DNA of 64,000 nt from Heterobilharzia americana. Lineage: Eukaryota > Platyhelminthes > Trematoda > Strigeidida > Schistosomatidae. Of this stretch, positions 1-12,789 are shown one piece after another. The position numbers and the translations under genes were made by a program. Every line of letters starts with the position of its first letter. Within the stretch, counting starts at the first letter, position 1. Where the stretch lies: NCBI GenBank assembly GCA_944470555.2, contig OX104134.1, forward strand, positions 113,330,701 through 113,394,700, read 5' to 3'. The notes beneath the pieces are model-generated. The model worked only from the letters and a program-made list of their open reading frames with translations, had not been told where the DNA came from and did no database searches.

Positions 1-777
1 TGAACCTATGAAAATAAACTGAATTCTCTTTAATTATTCATTTCATTGTGTGAGGCATATTCTTGATGCTTTACAGTTTAATTCTCTGTTCACGCATTTA
101 CAAATTTGACAGTGTGTTCTATTGATATCAATTGTATTTGGCCATCGGAACAATATTTATATACTTTAGTGATGAAGTAGGGTTCATCAAAAAAAGTGTG
201 CTCTATATGTATAGTACATACAAAATAATTTGATTAGAAATTTCATAAAGAAAACATATAAAGGAAAATGAAGGAAATTTAGATAAAACAGCTGATCTAT
301 TGAGGAATGGAATACTAAATAACGATACTCTGGTTTTACTTTAACCAATGGAATAAAACATGTTATGAATCCTCTAGACTGGTACATAGTGGTTGATAAT
401 AATAATATTGATAATAATAATGGTGATCAAGGTGTTTATATTGTATTAAGAAAAGAAATGCGGATGATAACAAGGTAGACTGTGTAATATGTAAAAACAG
501 TCACAGAATGTTAGTAACTCCGAAATAGGTGTAAAACTAAGTGGTAAATCAAGAAGTCATGGTATAGGATCAGACAAGTTGATCAAAATAAAATCAGTGT
601 TTTATGAAAATATTAAAAAGACTAGGTGAAAATAACACAGGAAACCAGTGGAATGGAAGATGATAATACTAACAATAATAATCATAAAAGAAGAATAAAG
701 AGATTTATTTAACTTAGGGAAAAAAAACTAGTGGTGGTGGGGTAACGTTATGACCATGGTAAAAATGTTGGCTCTTT
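1..777. other. AT-rich DNA, no gene recognised
   Basis: Short AT-rich ORFs only, none resembling a known family. No splice-bounded exon was recognised. Confidence 0.5.
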
Positions 778-1037
778 CACACGCAAAAATTAGACTTTCG
801 TTCATGAATAACTAACGCCTCTGGTATCTCAAGAATTTGAAAACGAATGAAACGTGAGTGATTTGGGTGAATCTGATTAAGTATTTTAAATTCATCTTCT
901 GGATTCGGTGATTGATGGGAACTGATCAAACATTCTGCAGCCTTTCTCCCACGTTTATGACACCAAGCTGGAACATGCTCACGTAAATTACTGGTATTAC
1001 GTGACATTTTAATTGTGTAAGCTTTGGTTGTCACCAT
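778..1037 (-). pseudogene. Penelope-like element GIY-YIG C-terminal fragment
   Basis: A minus-strand frame of 86 codons carries the pattern typical of the end of Penelope-like GIY-YIG endonucleases: an arginine/glutamate-histidine block (LREHVPAW), then a his-rich spacer, then FKIL, and finally EALVIHERKSNFCV, which matches the family's E-A-x-x-I-x-x-x-K-P-x-L-C ending. The reverse transcriptase and the GIY/YIG half expected upstream are not recognisable, so this is a short relic. The ORF has no useful start codon context. Assignment rests on the motif pattern only. Confidence 0.5.
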
Positions 1038-1039
1038 GG

Positions 1040-2165
1040 TCTTTTACTGCGACTATGTATTTCACAGCAAAAGTGATGCAGAACGGTTGTAGTTTTATCT
1101 CAGATTAAGATGAATATCTTCCATTGAAACCTTAAACTTTAAAAGCATTTTTCACTTATTTTAGTCTTCAACTGTTTTTGGCAGATCTATGATAGGATTT
1201 ATCAATCTGATAAGAAATATTGAGTTACACTTGAGGTCTTATCCTATCGCAGTCTAGTCAATGAAGACGATGTCATAGAGGCGTTGAGCAGACCAGTTCC
1301 AGAAACAATAGCAGGAAAAACTAGGTATGAAATAATTTGTGTCAAACCTTTCTTCAGATAAATAGGTTGTTCCACTTAATGAATTCATTGAATGCTATAT
1401 TAAGGATGGTTCAAGCCTACTCACCAAAAACAATAAGGCAGTAGCTATCATTCTGAATACTATAAAACCTTGCTGACTTTGTATTTTAAATGCTCGTGCA
1501 TTCATACAGCAGTTTGCATGATTCTCATTTTCAGAGTTGAACATAAACTTCTCAAAAAGTATGTCTGTGAGAAGCAAAAATGGTGATTTAAAACTGCGTC
1601 AGACATTGGTAGCTCTGAAATATATAAAACCTTTTGGTGAATTTTAGTTCCGATGTTTTTGTCTTTCGTCTTTTTAAATATTACTTTGGCGTTTTGCAGC
1701 ATTTCCCCTGAGAGAATACGTTTTTTGAATGCAACATGAAATGTTTCATAGTACAACATCAATTCAGATTTATTCGATTGCTAGAAGCAAAGAGAGGGAG
1801 CAAAACTAGCGGAAAACCGAAAAGGCCTTATTTTATGAAGAACAGTAAGTTATTAAGAATTAGGCAAGATGGATTAACGATGCAACTTCATAAATACTGT
1901 TAACTTCTAGACAAATTTCCTTACCAAAAAAATTGAGTTGTTTCACAACATATCTTCCCTTGTTCAGAAAAAAACCCAGTTCTTCATCCACAAAATGTTC
2001 ACAATTTTTACTAGAGGATGTCGTGTATGTAACGGAGTAATTAGAAGATTCTGTACTCTCTGAGGTCATCTCAACGTTTTTCAATGCTGTTAAATTTTGG
2101 AAGTTCCAGAGACAATAACAGAAAAGGACAAACATGTAAAACAATGTTATTTTCTCCTGCAACAA
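1040..2165. other. Unassigned region with short minus-strand ORFs
   Basis: Minus-strand reading frames of 60-101 codons (about 1395-1762 and 1860-2165) look partly coding but match no family I recognise. They are next to a Penelope-like relic and may be decayed element sequence. Confidence 0.3.
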
Positions 2166-2167
2166 GC

Positions 2168-3078
2168 AGTGAGGAGCGAGAAGTGGGGGATACGCTGGAC
2201 CGCGGAAAAGAATGTAGAAGAAGGTTTGGATTTTGCCGATGACTTTTTTCTAATGTCACACAAACTTGAAGATCTACAGGCGAAAAATAACAAGTTGGCA
2301 GAAGAGGTGAGGCGACGAAGGAAGACGGGACTTCCTTCAGGTGAACGTAGAGAAGATAGAGGTGACGAAGAAACCCAACTGACAACAACGAGCTCCAGTC
2401 ACCATCAACGGGAGAAATCTAAAGGAAGTAGTCTCTTTCACCTACCTAGGCAGCACTTTTTCAACTACAGGCGACACAGACGAGGACGTCAAAGCCAGGA
2501 TCATAAAAGCAAGACAAGTATTCATTAGCCTGAAACCAGTGTGGAGATCTTCTTCACTCAGCATGTGGAACAAGATCCGGATTTTCAACACTGATTCAGT
2601 CAAGTAAGTCAGTGCTTCTATGTGGTGGTTCAGAAACTTGGCGCGTTACGAAAAGCATTTCCATCAAACTACAGACATACATCACATCAACACCTGTCAC
2701 CTACGCCCATTTGATACTGAGGATCAGATGGCCACAAAGAATGAGCAACAAGGAACTCTGGTCGCCAACGAACCAACCAATAACCCATCGCCCAACAAAT
2801 ATGCAGAAGAAAGTGGAGATGGATTTGACTGAACTGGACATACACTGAGAAGACCACTTGGGTACATCACGCGCTAGGTGAGGTCCTCGAGTGGAATCCA
2901 AAGGGGAAGCGATGAGTTGGGTGTCCCAGCTGAGGGTGACATGGAGGGGATCGTGCGAGGAAGAAATGAGAGCTTTTTGGCAGTCGTGGAGCGAGGTTGA
3001 AAAGACTACAGAGAAGACAGTGAGCTGGAGACGTACTACTGAAGCTGTATGTTCCATTAGGAACCCAAGGGACAAGCA
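2168..3078 (+). mobile_element. Family A non-LTR retrotransposon, 5'-truncated copy A1
   Basis: This copy covers the end of the reverse transcriptase and the C-terminal region. Across three frames one can read LDFADD (the RT palm block, altered), an FTYLG-like block, the segment ending in SETWR, SNKELWSPTNQ, EWNPKGK and a tryptophan-rich tail. It differs from the other copies in one informative way: at about 2535-2570 it keeps the ancestral text (PVWRSSSLSMWNKIRI in frame) where the others have a pentanucleotide array. It shares with them the frameshift near 2790-2870. A SINE directly abuts its 3' end. Confidence 0.8.
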
Positions 3079-3079
3079 A

Positions 3080-3290
3080 GCGTATAAAGTTTGTTCATCA
3101 CAGACTGGCGTCAGTTGGAGAAGAATTGAAAAACGGGAAGCAATGGATAGCTATCTTGTCCTAGTATGGAACTTCACAGGAGTACGTGACCCCACCGGAA
3201 GTCGAACCCAGAACCCTCAAGTTTTGCAGGAAACGCTTTAACTACTCAGCCGGCAGGTCCGATATCATTGGTCTGGAGTTTCCTGCTTCT
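3080..3290 (-). mobile_element. Hammerhead SINE (Sm-alpha-like), minus orientation
   Basis: Read on the minus strand, 3190-3262 has a tRNA-like head with an A-box-like GGCTGAGTAGTTAAAGCG and a B-box-like GGGTTCGAC. It is followed by a decayed hammerhead region (3136-3182; stem II loop CATACTA is kept, the GAAAC is lost) and the family's tail (CAACTGACGCCAGTC). tRNA-derived SINEs with hammerhead domains are an established schistosome family (Sm-alpha). It forms the left half of an inverted SINE pair. Confidence 0.65.
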
Positions 3291-3299
3291 GTCAATTCG

Positions 3300-3545
3300 C
3301 GACATAGCGTGACTATCCACCAAAGCCTTCATTTGGGATTTGTTTCGCCCTCGACTGGTTGACCCGACTGGTGACGACTTCTCATCAGAACTTTGGCATG
3401 TCCGTCTCGAAGCATTCATCATGAAACCTGAAAGTTCTGAGTTGAATCAACTGCGAGGTCATGAGTGGATGACGCTGATGCGTCTCATACTATAAATAAA
3501 CAAGTGTCCAGTGCTCCCAGGTTTTGAAGGATTCCAAAAATTATA
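3300..3545 (+). mobile_element. Hammerhead SINE fragment, plus orientation
   Basis: The 3' end carries CTGATGCG then TCTCATACTA and GTCCAGTGCTCCCAGG, the same order as the hammerhead and downstream segment of the better copy at 39.9 kb, but with a broken core. It lies inverted to the copy at 3080-3290. The spacer between them resembles the one at 12.94-13.17 kb, so the pair behaves as one composite repeat. Confidence 0.55.
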
Positions 3546-5250
3546 TCAGTTATTGATGAATACAACCTTAAAAATAAAACTCCTGTAAACCTTACATATA
3601 TAGTGATTACTAAATCCGATAGAGGCAACTCAACAGAAGTGTTAGATAAATCTGATTACTTTCAGAAATTCAACTAACATACCCAGACGCAGTCGTATGA
3701 AGAAATAAGGAAACCAAGCGACAATATTATGACTTAAGTTAGAAATGCTTCAGCCGATCTAACACATGGAATCAATTACCTTCTAGATGAGTAGAAACAG
3801 TTTAACTTAGTACTAAAAACTAGTAATCACAGGACGATTTACATTAATATAAAAATTTATAAGCCAGATTATCCTATCGAAATTAAAGTAGACTTTAGAA
3901 ACGCTCCTACTTAAGGATAATCTAAATGTTTGGCAATGTTACTACGATTGATTAGAAACTATTCTAAATATGGGCTTGCTGATTCTTATGACGTGAAGCA
4001 TAGATTAAATAGTAAACATTTAGACAGTAGTAAAAGAAATAGTTTTGATGTAACCAGTTTTCATATTATACTGGTTGAGATGGCTGTAAACGCAGTTACA
4101 GAAGAGCTCAAAAATTATAATGAGTCCACTCTGTGAACTAAGTTACTGGTAAATGAGATCACGGTACGATAACAGCCATGCTAGATATCTACAGTTTTTT
4201 AGATTTTAGAATAAAATATTCAAACAGGATTTGCTATAGGATCACTAATATCCCCTAAGATGGCAGACATTTATGGATAATTGGGATTGGTGACCCTTGA
4301 TACATTTAGTCCTACCGCAAAATTATGTTTTCGATACATAAATGACACGTTTACAGCGCTTTAATCAGAGCACCTGAATGGTTTTTTACACATATACTCA
4401 GGAATTCAGTTGACATATGAATTGAACATTGGTGAAGCGGAATTAACGGTTTTGGGTTGCAGAGTGGGTTGAAAACAAGATGAGAGTTTAGACACCAGAT
4501 TCCATAAAAAACCTTCACTCTCGAATCGTTTACTAGACTTAAAGTCATTTCACCCTGTATTAGTTCAAGTAGGATCTTTTAGATCTTTTAGTAATAAGGT
4601 CAATAAATATACCAGTAAGACAGAACTTAGACAACAAATAAGGTACATCAAAAAAAGCTTAATCATCATTTATTACCATCCTAAGTTAATAAGTTCACTA
4701 TTAATTGTAAGAAAAATGTGACTAATAGTGGTAATACAGGTGTCAAAGATAATAATAATGGTAGTACCGTAAATAGGGAATTCAGAACCTTGATGGTATT
4801 ACAATACAAAAAAGGCACCTCAGAGACATTTTGTAGGACTGTCAGTAAGGTTGGGATAAGAGAAGAATTTAAACATAAATAACCAACTAAAAATAAGCTT
4901 TGTAAGTTAAAACATCCTACTGACCCCATTTAGCAAAATAGTTTAGTTTACCGAATCTTTTGTAATGGTTGCGAGGTTAAGTACCTAAGTCAAAGTAGTT
5001 GACGAGGGTGAATTTGGCAGTCCGAGCACAAAACCCTAGCTGAATCAAAATTAGTAGATTGCGATAAGATAAGAAATTTAGACTAGAAAAGGTATGAGAT
5101 AGCTATGCATGCAGCGCAATAGGATGGGCTAGAGTTACAATCCCCAAAACTAACTTGTCGGGTTGGAGGGAGAGATTGATAACTGAATCTTTGCTTGTCG
5201 AATCAACACTAATATTGTGTAACAGAAATGACTGAAGACCTGTTCCATAT
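3546..5250 (+). mobile_element. Decayed Penelope-like element copy P2
   Basis: Broken frames run parallel to the copy at 22-24.7 kb in the same order: the ITKSDRGN-like block, the IYKPDYPI/VDFRNAPT block at about 3855-3915, the palm region near 4255-4345, and the endonuclease region at about 4900-5200 with the same CNDC..KY.. layout. Stops and frameshifts are frequent throughout. It is older than the 22-kb copy. Confidence 0.7.
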
Positions 5251-5317
5251 ATATGGAAAATCTGAGTGACTCTAAAGGCCATCCTAACAACTACTGAAGT
5301 AACCAGCTATAGGTCTG

Positions 5318-5318
<1 letters not shown>

Positions 5319-5391
<73 letters not shown>
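5319..5391. repeat. (TA)n microsatellite
   Basis: An uninterrupted run of about 36 TA units. It creates an artefactual Ile-Tyr repeat frame on the plus strand. Confidence 0.97.
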
Positions 5392-5394
<3 letters not shown>

Positions 5395-5399
5395 TACAT

Positions 5400-5990
5400 G
5401 ACAATTAGTTATGCTCAAAGGGGAGTGAAAAATCATTTGATTAAAACAATAATGCAATAATGTGTTAAGTGCCATGCTAAGCCGAAAATGACTACCAGAT
5501 ATAGTTTAAATACACTAGGTTATAAAACAACTAACTTATGAAGATAACCTTTATTGTTCAGCCCAGGGAGACAAAGCAAAAGAGTAAAATGAGAAGTTAA
5601 AATATCAAATATATGGTGGGGATTTCAACGTAGTATTCATCATGAATTGAAATTATAAGAAATTTCTACGAAGAATATACTGACTTTATTAAAGGCTGGG
5701 ATCTTTCATTTGGATGCATTTATTTCCTTTGAATACATGGATCATATTTGATTGTGTAATGGATATGAGACGTAATCGTGTACTTTTTGGTAGACTGCAA
5801 GGAACATGATATATCCCGGGAATTGCCTGATCTACAGAACCTTACACCATAGCTACAGAAATTACGTCAACCAATTTCTTATAAATATCTACGTGAACTC
5901 AGATTCTTACCAATACCATTTGATGATGGTCACCCTGTATCACGAATTGATAGAAATAGGAAAATGTAGCCTACAAGATTCCAACCCATT
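5400..5990. other. AT-rich spacer, nothing recognised
   Basis: No coding or repeat signature was recognised between the (TA)n tract and the next SINE. Confidence 0.4.
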
Positions 5991-5992
5991 GT

Positions 5993-6180
5993 CCGACTAT
6001 TAACGTGGTCACCGTGGGACCTGAAATTCCTGGATTTGGTCCCTTGAGAGATCTGAGAGAACATTCCTGGAGCTTTCCGTACTGTGACAAAACCGGTGTC
6101 CATTTCTCCAAGGTTTTCAATAGTTCTCCAACTGATGTGAACATATTATGAGTGCTACCTTGAAACACTTTAACCTTGAA
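5993..6180 (+). mobile_element. Decayed hammerhead SINE, plus orientation
   Basis: A tRNA-like head (CCGACTATTAACGTGG then GGGACCTGAAATTCC) is followed by a degenerate hammerhead segment (GACAAAACCGGTGTCC) and the family tail (CAACTGATGTGAAC...TACCTTGAAA). Core residues are lost, so no ribozyme activity is expected. Confidence 0.55.
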
Positions 6181-6544
6181 TGTTGTTTCAACATTTCAGT
6201 AAGGTTTTTTTCATTGAATCCAGTCATAGAGGACATGTTAATGATATTCAGCAACTAACGATGTGGGTTTAGTTGTTGAATATCATTAATATGTTCTAGA
6301 TGACAAGATTAAATGTGGGTATAACCTCGCCTAGTTAACTAGTTCACTAGTTACTAGCCGGTCCTAGGACCGGATGAAGAGGGAGGGTTGGGCATAGAGC
6401 CAAAAACCCCACCCCGTAAAACCAATCCAATTGCGAACGAAATTTAAAAGCACAAACAAAATGTAAAAATGAAAATAAACCTAGTAATTGAGAAAATCGG
6501 GGAGACGAAATGACGCCAGTTGGTGAAAGCCTTCGGAAAGCCAA

Positions 6545-7396
6545 TTGGCCGATGTGTCTTCACCTCTCTCGGTGAAAGCGAGAGCACCCATGGGGACATG
6601 GAATGTCCACACCATGTTTAAAGCTGGCTGGCAAAGCTGCCCAGATTGCAAAAGAGATGAGAAGGTATGGCATGGATGTGCTAGGAATCTGCGAGAAATC
6701 AGCAGATGGGATGGAAATGGACTCTCCAAACTGTCAACTGCAGAGTCAATAATCTACTTCGATATTGTCACCCAGACGACAACCACGAGCACACTGAGTT
6801 TTCGAGTGGCTAGTATGATGTCCCCAAGAGCATCGAAGGCTCTCATGCAATCGGAACCAATCTCCTCCAGCAGCGTCATGACTGCAAGATTTAAATCAAA
6901 AGGAAGGAAAGTTACGATCATTCAAAACTACGCTACGCACCTACAAACAATGCAGATGAAGAGAAGAAGGAGGAATTCCACAGACAACTGCAACCAGTAG
7001 TGAACAAGACTTCAGTTGGCGAAATCAAAATCCATTCTAATGGGTAACATGAATGCCAAACTCGGGGCGGACAACACAGGAAGAGAACTTATCAAGGGTC
7101 GAGATGCACTTGGTGAAATGATGAATGAGAATGGAGAACGGTTCGTAGACTTCTGCGCATTTCATGACTTGGTGATTGGAGGCAAGGCAACGTGTACAAG
7201 CACAAGGATATTCACAAAGCAACATAGATTTCACCAGACGGATACACTAAAAATTAGATCGACTTCATCTCAACGTGAAGAAAGTGGAGACGCAGACTAC
7301 TGGAAACAAGATCAGATCAAGACAAGAGGAGGAGCAGATATAAATTCATGCCACTCACCGTCTAGTGCAAGGAACCTAGCTTCAAACTCAAGTTAA
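6545..7396 (+). pseudogene. APE endonuclease region of copy A2 (frameshifted)
   Basis: Two frames (6545-7000 and 7016-7396) carry the N-terminal endonuclease that nicks target DNA in this class. The first starts correctly with GTWNVHTM but then shifts out of frame. The second returns at ILMGNMNAKLGADNTG, where the usual catalytic block is GDMNA, so the Asp is replaced by Asn. The same shifts occur in the inverted copy A4, where this block reads GDMNA. Not expected to make an active enzyme. Confidence 0.75.
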
Positions 7397-7694
7397 AAGA
7401 CTTCACAAAAGTTGGTGATAGACCACAGTTCCAGTTCAACCCCCAAAACAGAAACTGAAGGACGAAACTACAAAGGGAATCTTCATGTCAGTCACCAAGA
7501 AAAAATAAGAGACATTAAGCAACATCCTTGAAGAAACCTGAGTGGAAGAACATTGAGACTCTGTAAAAGTGATGTGGAAGGAAGCCTGCATAATTGTGCT
7601 ACGACGGAGGAAGAAACAAGGTGAGGAATGGATATCTACGAATACATGGAAGCTGGAAGAGGAGGGAGAGTAGGATGGTGAAGCAGAAGATGAA

Positions 7695-7737
7695 GCAGTG
7701 CAGTGCAGTGCAGTGCATTGCATTGCATTGCATTGCA
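7695..7737. repeat. Pentanucleotide array (GCAGT/GCATT)n in copy A2
   Basis: Four GCAGT units followed by four GCATT units. The same position in the inverted copy A4 (27219-27251) holds about six units, so the array varies between copies. Confidence 0.9.
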
Positions 7738-8590
7738 AGGATGAACAACGAAAGAAGGAATTGAAGACAGCCTGTAAGACACTACGCTCGATAAAATGGG
7801 AAGAAGAGTGAGCGTGGAGACAAAGGACACCTCTACGACACACTTGCAACCGAAGCAGAACAGGGTGCAGCTAGGAGAGACCTGACAACACTTTATCAAA
7901 TAACCAGGTTATTATCTGGGAAGGATGAGATCAACACAGATGAAACCAATGAAAGATAGTCAAGGAAACTTAGTTATCAAAAAGGAGACACAAAGCGAAC
8001 GTTGGACCAACTACTTCGAAAAACTCTTGAGTTGACCGCCAACACCAACTGCAACTCATCCAGAAATACCACCAGAGGTCCAGCGACAGAAATAATGGTG
8101 AACACAATGCCTCCGAAAACAGCAGAAGTGAAGTCCTGAAGGCCGTAAAGTTGCTGAAATACAGGGAAGCAGCAGGACCACATGGAATTCCGCCAGAAGC
8201 ACTGGAAACAAACGCATAGACAACAGCTTACATGCTGACGCACTTACTACGGAAGGTTTAGAAGGAAGGAAAGGAAACGCTACGAATCATCATAAAACAG
8301 AGCATAGAATGAATTCCAGTCAACTCTTCACCTCAACCTCATCGGTTTTGAAAAGACCTTCGACAACGTCGACTGAGAGGTAATTTGGCAACTGCTGCTC
8401 AAACACTACAATCTTAGTGCCACAAACCGTTATCAACTTCATTCAACAGCTATGTGCTATATGATACCACATGTCAAGTGATTCACAGTGGAAAGCTGAG
8501 TGACGCCTTTGAAGTGAAGACAGCAGATAGGAGTAAGACAAGGTTGCCGCCTACTATCATCACCGATGATCTTCCAGGTTGTGGTCCACT

Positions 8591-8650
8591 GGACTGGACT
8601 GAACTGGACTGAACTGAACTGAACTGAACTGAACTGGACTGGACTGGACT
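8591..8650. repeat. Pentanucleotide array (GGACT/GAACT)n in copy A2
   Basis: Twelve units of mixed GGACT and GAACT lie just after the RT VRQGC block. The same site has 8 units in A3, about 20 in A4 and 6 in A5. Confidence 0.93.
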
Positions 8651-9110
8651 GTATCATGCAAGAAACTGTGAGGAGCTGTGAGAAGATGGGCATACGCTAG
8701 CTGGACCGATGAGAGGAGCCTAGAAGAAGATTTGGATTTCGCTGATGGTTATTTATGTCTAATGTCTTGTCGCACAAACTCGAAGATCTACAGGCGAAAA
8801 CTAACAAGTTGGCAGAAGAGGTGAGGCGATGAAGGGAGACGGGACTTCCTTCATATGAACGTAGAGAAGATAGAGGTGACGAAGATACCCAACCGACACC
8901 ACCAACACCACCACCAACAACAACAACAGCAACAAGAACCAATCATCGTGGATGGGAGAAATCTAAAGGAAGTAGTCTCTTTCACCTACCTAGGCAGGGC
9001 AGTTTCTTTTCAACTACAGGTGGCGGCACACATGAGGACGCCATAGTCAAGATCGGAAAGACAGCAAGACAGGCCTTCATTGATCTGGAATCAGAGTGCA
9101 GATCTACACC

Positions 9111-9250
9111 ACTCCACTCCACTCTACTCTACTCTACTCTACTCTACTCTACTCTACTCTACTCTACTCTACTCTACTCTACTCTACTCTACTCTACTCT
9201 ACTCTACTCTACTCTACTCTACTCCACTCCACTCCATTCCACTCCACTCA
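9111..9250. repeat. Pentanucleotide array (ACTCT/ACTCC)n in copy A2
   Basis: About 28 units: a core of 20 ACTCT flanked by ACTCC units. It sits between the FTYLG block and the conserved text AACAAGATCCGGATTTTC. A1 has no array at this site and A5 has only two or three units. Confidence 0.95.
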
Positions 9251-9779
9251 GCATAAAGCGTGAACAAGATCCGGATTTTCAACACTGATTCAGTCAAGTA
9301 AGTCAGTGCTTCTATGTGGTGGTTCAGAAACTTGGCGCGTTACGAAAAGCATTTCCATCAAACTACAGACATACATCACATCAACACCTGTCACCTACGC
9401 CCATTTGATACTGAGGATCAGATGGCCACAAAGAATGAGCAACAAGGAACTCTGGTCGCCAACGAACCAACCAATAACCCATCGCCCAACAAATATGCAG
9501 AAGAAAGTGGAGATGGATTTGACTGAACTGGACATACACTGAGAAGACCACTTGGGTACATCACGCGCTAGGTGAGGTCCTCGAGTGGAATCCAAAGGGG
9601 AAGCGATGAGTTGGGTGTCCCAGCTGAGGGTGACATGGAGGGGATCGTGCGAGGAAGAAATGAGAGCTTTTTGGCAGTCGTGGAGCGAGGTTGAAAAGAC
9701 TACAGAGAAGACAGTGAGCTGGAGACGTACTACTGAAGCTGTATGTTCCATTAGAAACCGAAGGGACTGATAACGATCA

Positions 9780-12700
9780 TAATGATAACAATAATACTGA
9801 CAAGGACGATGATAGTAATAACGATATGGGTTTATCCGTCTGGTCAATTTGTTCAAAAGTTTTGCACTTCATTGATTACATAACGGTTGGACTATAAATC
9901 ATTTCAATATGAAATTCGTTTGTTGACTTCACCTTCTAAGTATTGCAGTTTATGTCAGATCAGCTGTTTATTTTGTTTCAGGCCGAACTTATTAGTGAAT
10001 TCCCTTGAAGAATTTAGCTGACAGAGCGGAACTGTTCAGACTGAATGAATCTAACTAGCTGCTTGGATGAACTTGTGCATCTTAAACAGGGTGACCAGTT
10101 TGCGAATGATTGGCAAACTGCATTGTCAAAGTGACATTTCTCACAGCTGGGAAGTGACAAACCTGATCCTAAGTCAGTTTTTTTGCATTGAAAACTATAT
10201 TTCGTTACTTCATGACATTTTTATATCAATAATCAAATCTTGTGATCGTCGCTGGGGGTTTTCCAACAGAAACAGTTCGGTAGTTGCAAGGCTACTCAAC
10301 TGTGAGAATCGCTGATGTCAACCGTTAAGTTTATAAATTTGTTGTAAATTGATCATCTTTTTTCTGCCAATCTCTTTTCCTTGAAACATACTACAAAAAA
10401 GCCTATTAGCTGAGTAATACTCCTGTTTGTGAATATGGATTTCATGTTAAGATATAATAATCGTACTGGTTGATTTCCTCAAGAGGGTTAATTGACTTTT
10501 TCTTACTGTATTACAAATCTATCAATGAGAGACAGAAGGAAAATATCTGGAAAATATGCATCAACTAAAGATTACGCGCAGTTTGAGCGTATATGTTTAT
10601 ACTACCAGCAATAATAAACTTGTGAGAATATGTAGCAAATGGGAATTATGTATTTTCATGGTGCTTCTTTAAAATTATTTTACGGACATTTTGCTGCTGT
10701 TGTTTTCTAGTCATGAATTTTCCCTATGGGATTTTGAAGAAACTGGAGAAATTGGAACAGTTGTGTATATGATTTATGAATCACAGGAAGTAATGTAAGA
10801 GTATGCAATAATAGTGAAATCCAAACAGTTTTTCAAATAAGCTGGTTTAGTAGCTGCATAACGTTTTACAGTACTTCAAGATTAGTCTAGTGAAAGAAAA
10901 CTGTCCACTTAGAGAATAATTGAAGGATCAGATGTGATGTAACACATTATTCACTTGTCTTATGAGTTGCGTTAGAATATTAGTTCATGTTGGGAAAATT
11001 TTCCAAAATCTTTTTGAAAAACAGAAATTTATGATGAATGACTTGTGTTTATTACCGGTAATGAACTAAAACACTTGTGGCAAAACAATAAGGCATTTTT
11101 AACTTACTATAGCTTTAATAAGTAGTATAGGTGAGTATACGGAATTTGCTGCCCGGTCATTGATGAAGTGTGGAGAACTATCGCCCGAACATAAACTGTT
11201 GGATCTTGAACAGCACAACATTCGACTTCGCAAAAATCCAAGGAAATCACAAGAACGTGGAAATTTCTACGCATCAATGGCGACGTGTCATATTATGCAA
11301 ATGAAATCCCATATACCGATCGTTCTTGAAAGCTTATTTGGAATCAGAAAGTACCCATTGACTATGACTTACCTTTCAGTAAGAGTCTTACGCCTAACTT
11401 GTTTGCTGTGAAAATAAAGCACCATTTTTCACTTCCCTACGATCATCATTGCTGTTAGAAACTGAACGCTTTAGGCCTAATATGTGTAGATTTGAATTCA
11501 TAAGAATTTATTCGACATATGAGTGTTTCTATGGTTCTGAATGCTTTCGAAATATGTGTCGAAGGTTTTCCAGTAAAAAATGTAAGGAGATTGCTCGTAA
11601 GTAAGTAACTGGTGTAGTTCACACTTGTCAAATATTAATTTTGGAAGACGTTATTTTTCCACATTGCTTTGAAAAACACAATCAAATCAAGATGAAAATG
11701 TTGTCATAAAATTGTAGGCAAATACTTCTGCTATTTCGCTCTTGGTGTGATTACTCAGGAATTGCTGTCTCCACCTTCCAAGTAATGCAATGTATGTCAG
11801 ATTAGAGTGATCTGGACTCCAGGCGAATATTTCTATCGTTTAAGACCGAAGTCAGTTACGGATTTCCCTTATAATAATCATAATATTAATGGCATTTTAC
11901 AAGATGGTGTAAAAAATTTTGACTGAGTATTAAGAGATTACGTCGTAATAATACTACAGCTCTGGTTAAACAAATACTTTCTGGTTAGATGGGAACTTTA
12001 TTCTTTTTCTTAACTGATGCTAATTTTCGAAAATAATATATCTCGAATTCCAAACAGCGTTGTCTTGTGGCGTTATAAAAAGGATTAATGGTCTAAAATT
12101 TCTAACTGAATTAAAAGTAATTCACGTAAAAACCTTGACAGTATATCTGGTTCCGTTTAGAAGTGTTGATGTGTACCGATTTTTGCACCTTTTGGTTTTT
12201 ACAGTCATACAGCAGGACAAAAAAGAGATATTCAATACATTTTTCCCTACAAAAGGATAGAGTAGGATGAAAAATAACAAACAGAACTCACTGATCCAGT
12301 CTTACGACTCTTGGCAGGCATTCCGTTAGGGTTTATATAATCTTTCTTAGAAAATTGAAGTATTCGGCACATTCCACCGCGTCACTCTTTCTTCGTAAAC
12401 TGAGTTTTTGTGACCTAGTACAATGCTTATGATAAGATCAGTGAACAACTAAAATTGCTCATGCATAATGTACAACTGATCGCAACGAAATTGCTATACT
12501 TAGGAATTATCTAACCATTCCCAAATTCCCACTTGTTCTGCATGCCATTCCGTTCAGTTCTCGCACCTTAAATTTTCCCTCAACATCGCATGTTATTTCT
12601 GCCTGATTTCTCATCGATGTTTGGTCATCATTCTTGACGTTGTTATATATAACACTGATGTGCATTCTTGTAATAAGGTCCTCCTACAATCGTCCATCTC

Positions 12701-12780
12701 GATTTTCAGTGGTTTGTGGGGATGTATTTAATACAATTTTGTATACATCACCAACTGACATCGGTTCGAGAATCATTGAA
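9780..12780. other. AT-rich region, no gene recognised
   Basis: No family recognised. Frames at 11160-11411 and 12060-12260 are open but match nothing I know. Segments near 9925-10015 and 11765-11875 resemble each other (both contain a GCA-TTATGTCAGAT-like core and end in TTCCCTT), suggesting an unnamed dispersed repeat. Confidence 0.4.
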
Positions 12781-12789
12781 ATCCTTGGA

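Larger units (their letters stand above)
6315..9775 (+). mobile_element. Family A non-LTR retrotransposon, near full-length copy A2
   Basis: APE-class non-LTR retrotransposon, RTE-like in its reverse transcriptase and C-terminal tail. In order: a 5' untranslated region (6315-6590), APE endonuclease text (MGTWNVHTM at about 6590, then LMGNMNAKLGADNTG and NENGERF at about 7035-7150), a linker, reverse transcriptase (GFEKTFDNVD near 8345, VRQGC near 8536, LDFAD near 8735), VDGRNLKEVVSFTYLG, and the EWNPKGK/tryptophan-rich C-terminus. Many frameshifts and stops make it non-coding. An internal deletion near 8250-8275 removes the early RT. It contains three pentanucleotide arrays and one CAA/CAC run. 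Confidence 0.88.

Noticed and set aside
3330..3400. CTGATGAG...GAAAC on the minus strand as a second hammerhead
   Set aside because: The 30-odd bases between the two motifs do not form a helix II and no GUC-flanking helix I partner is present; the motif lies in the spacer of the SINE pair.
5266..5460. ORF with a long Ile-Tyr repeat
   Set aside because: It is only the (TA)n tract translated; no coding context on either side.
11160..11411. 83-codon plus-strand ORF as a gene
   Set aside because: No recognisable domain, no splice support read with confidence, AT-rich surroundings.
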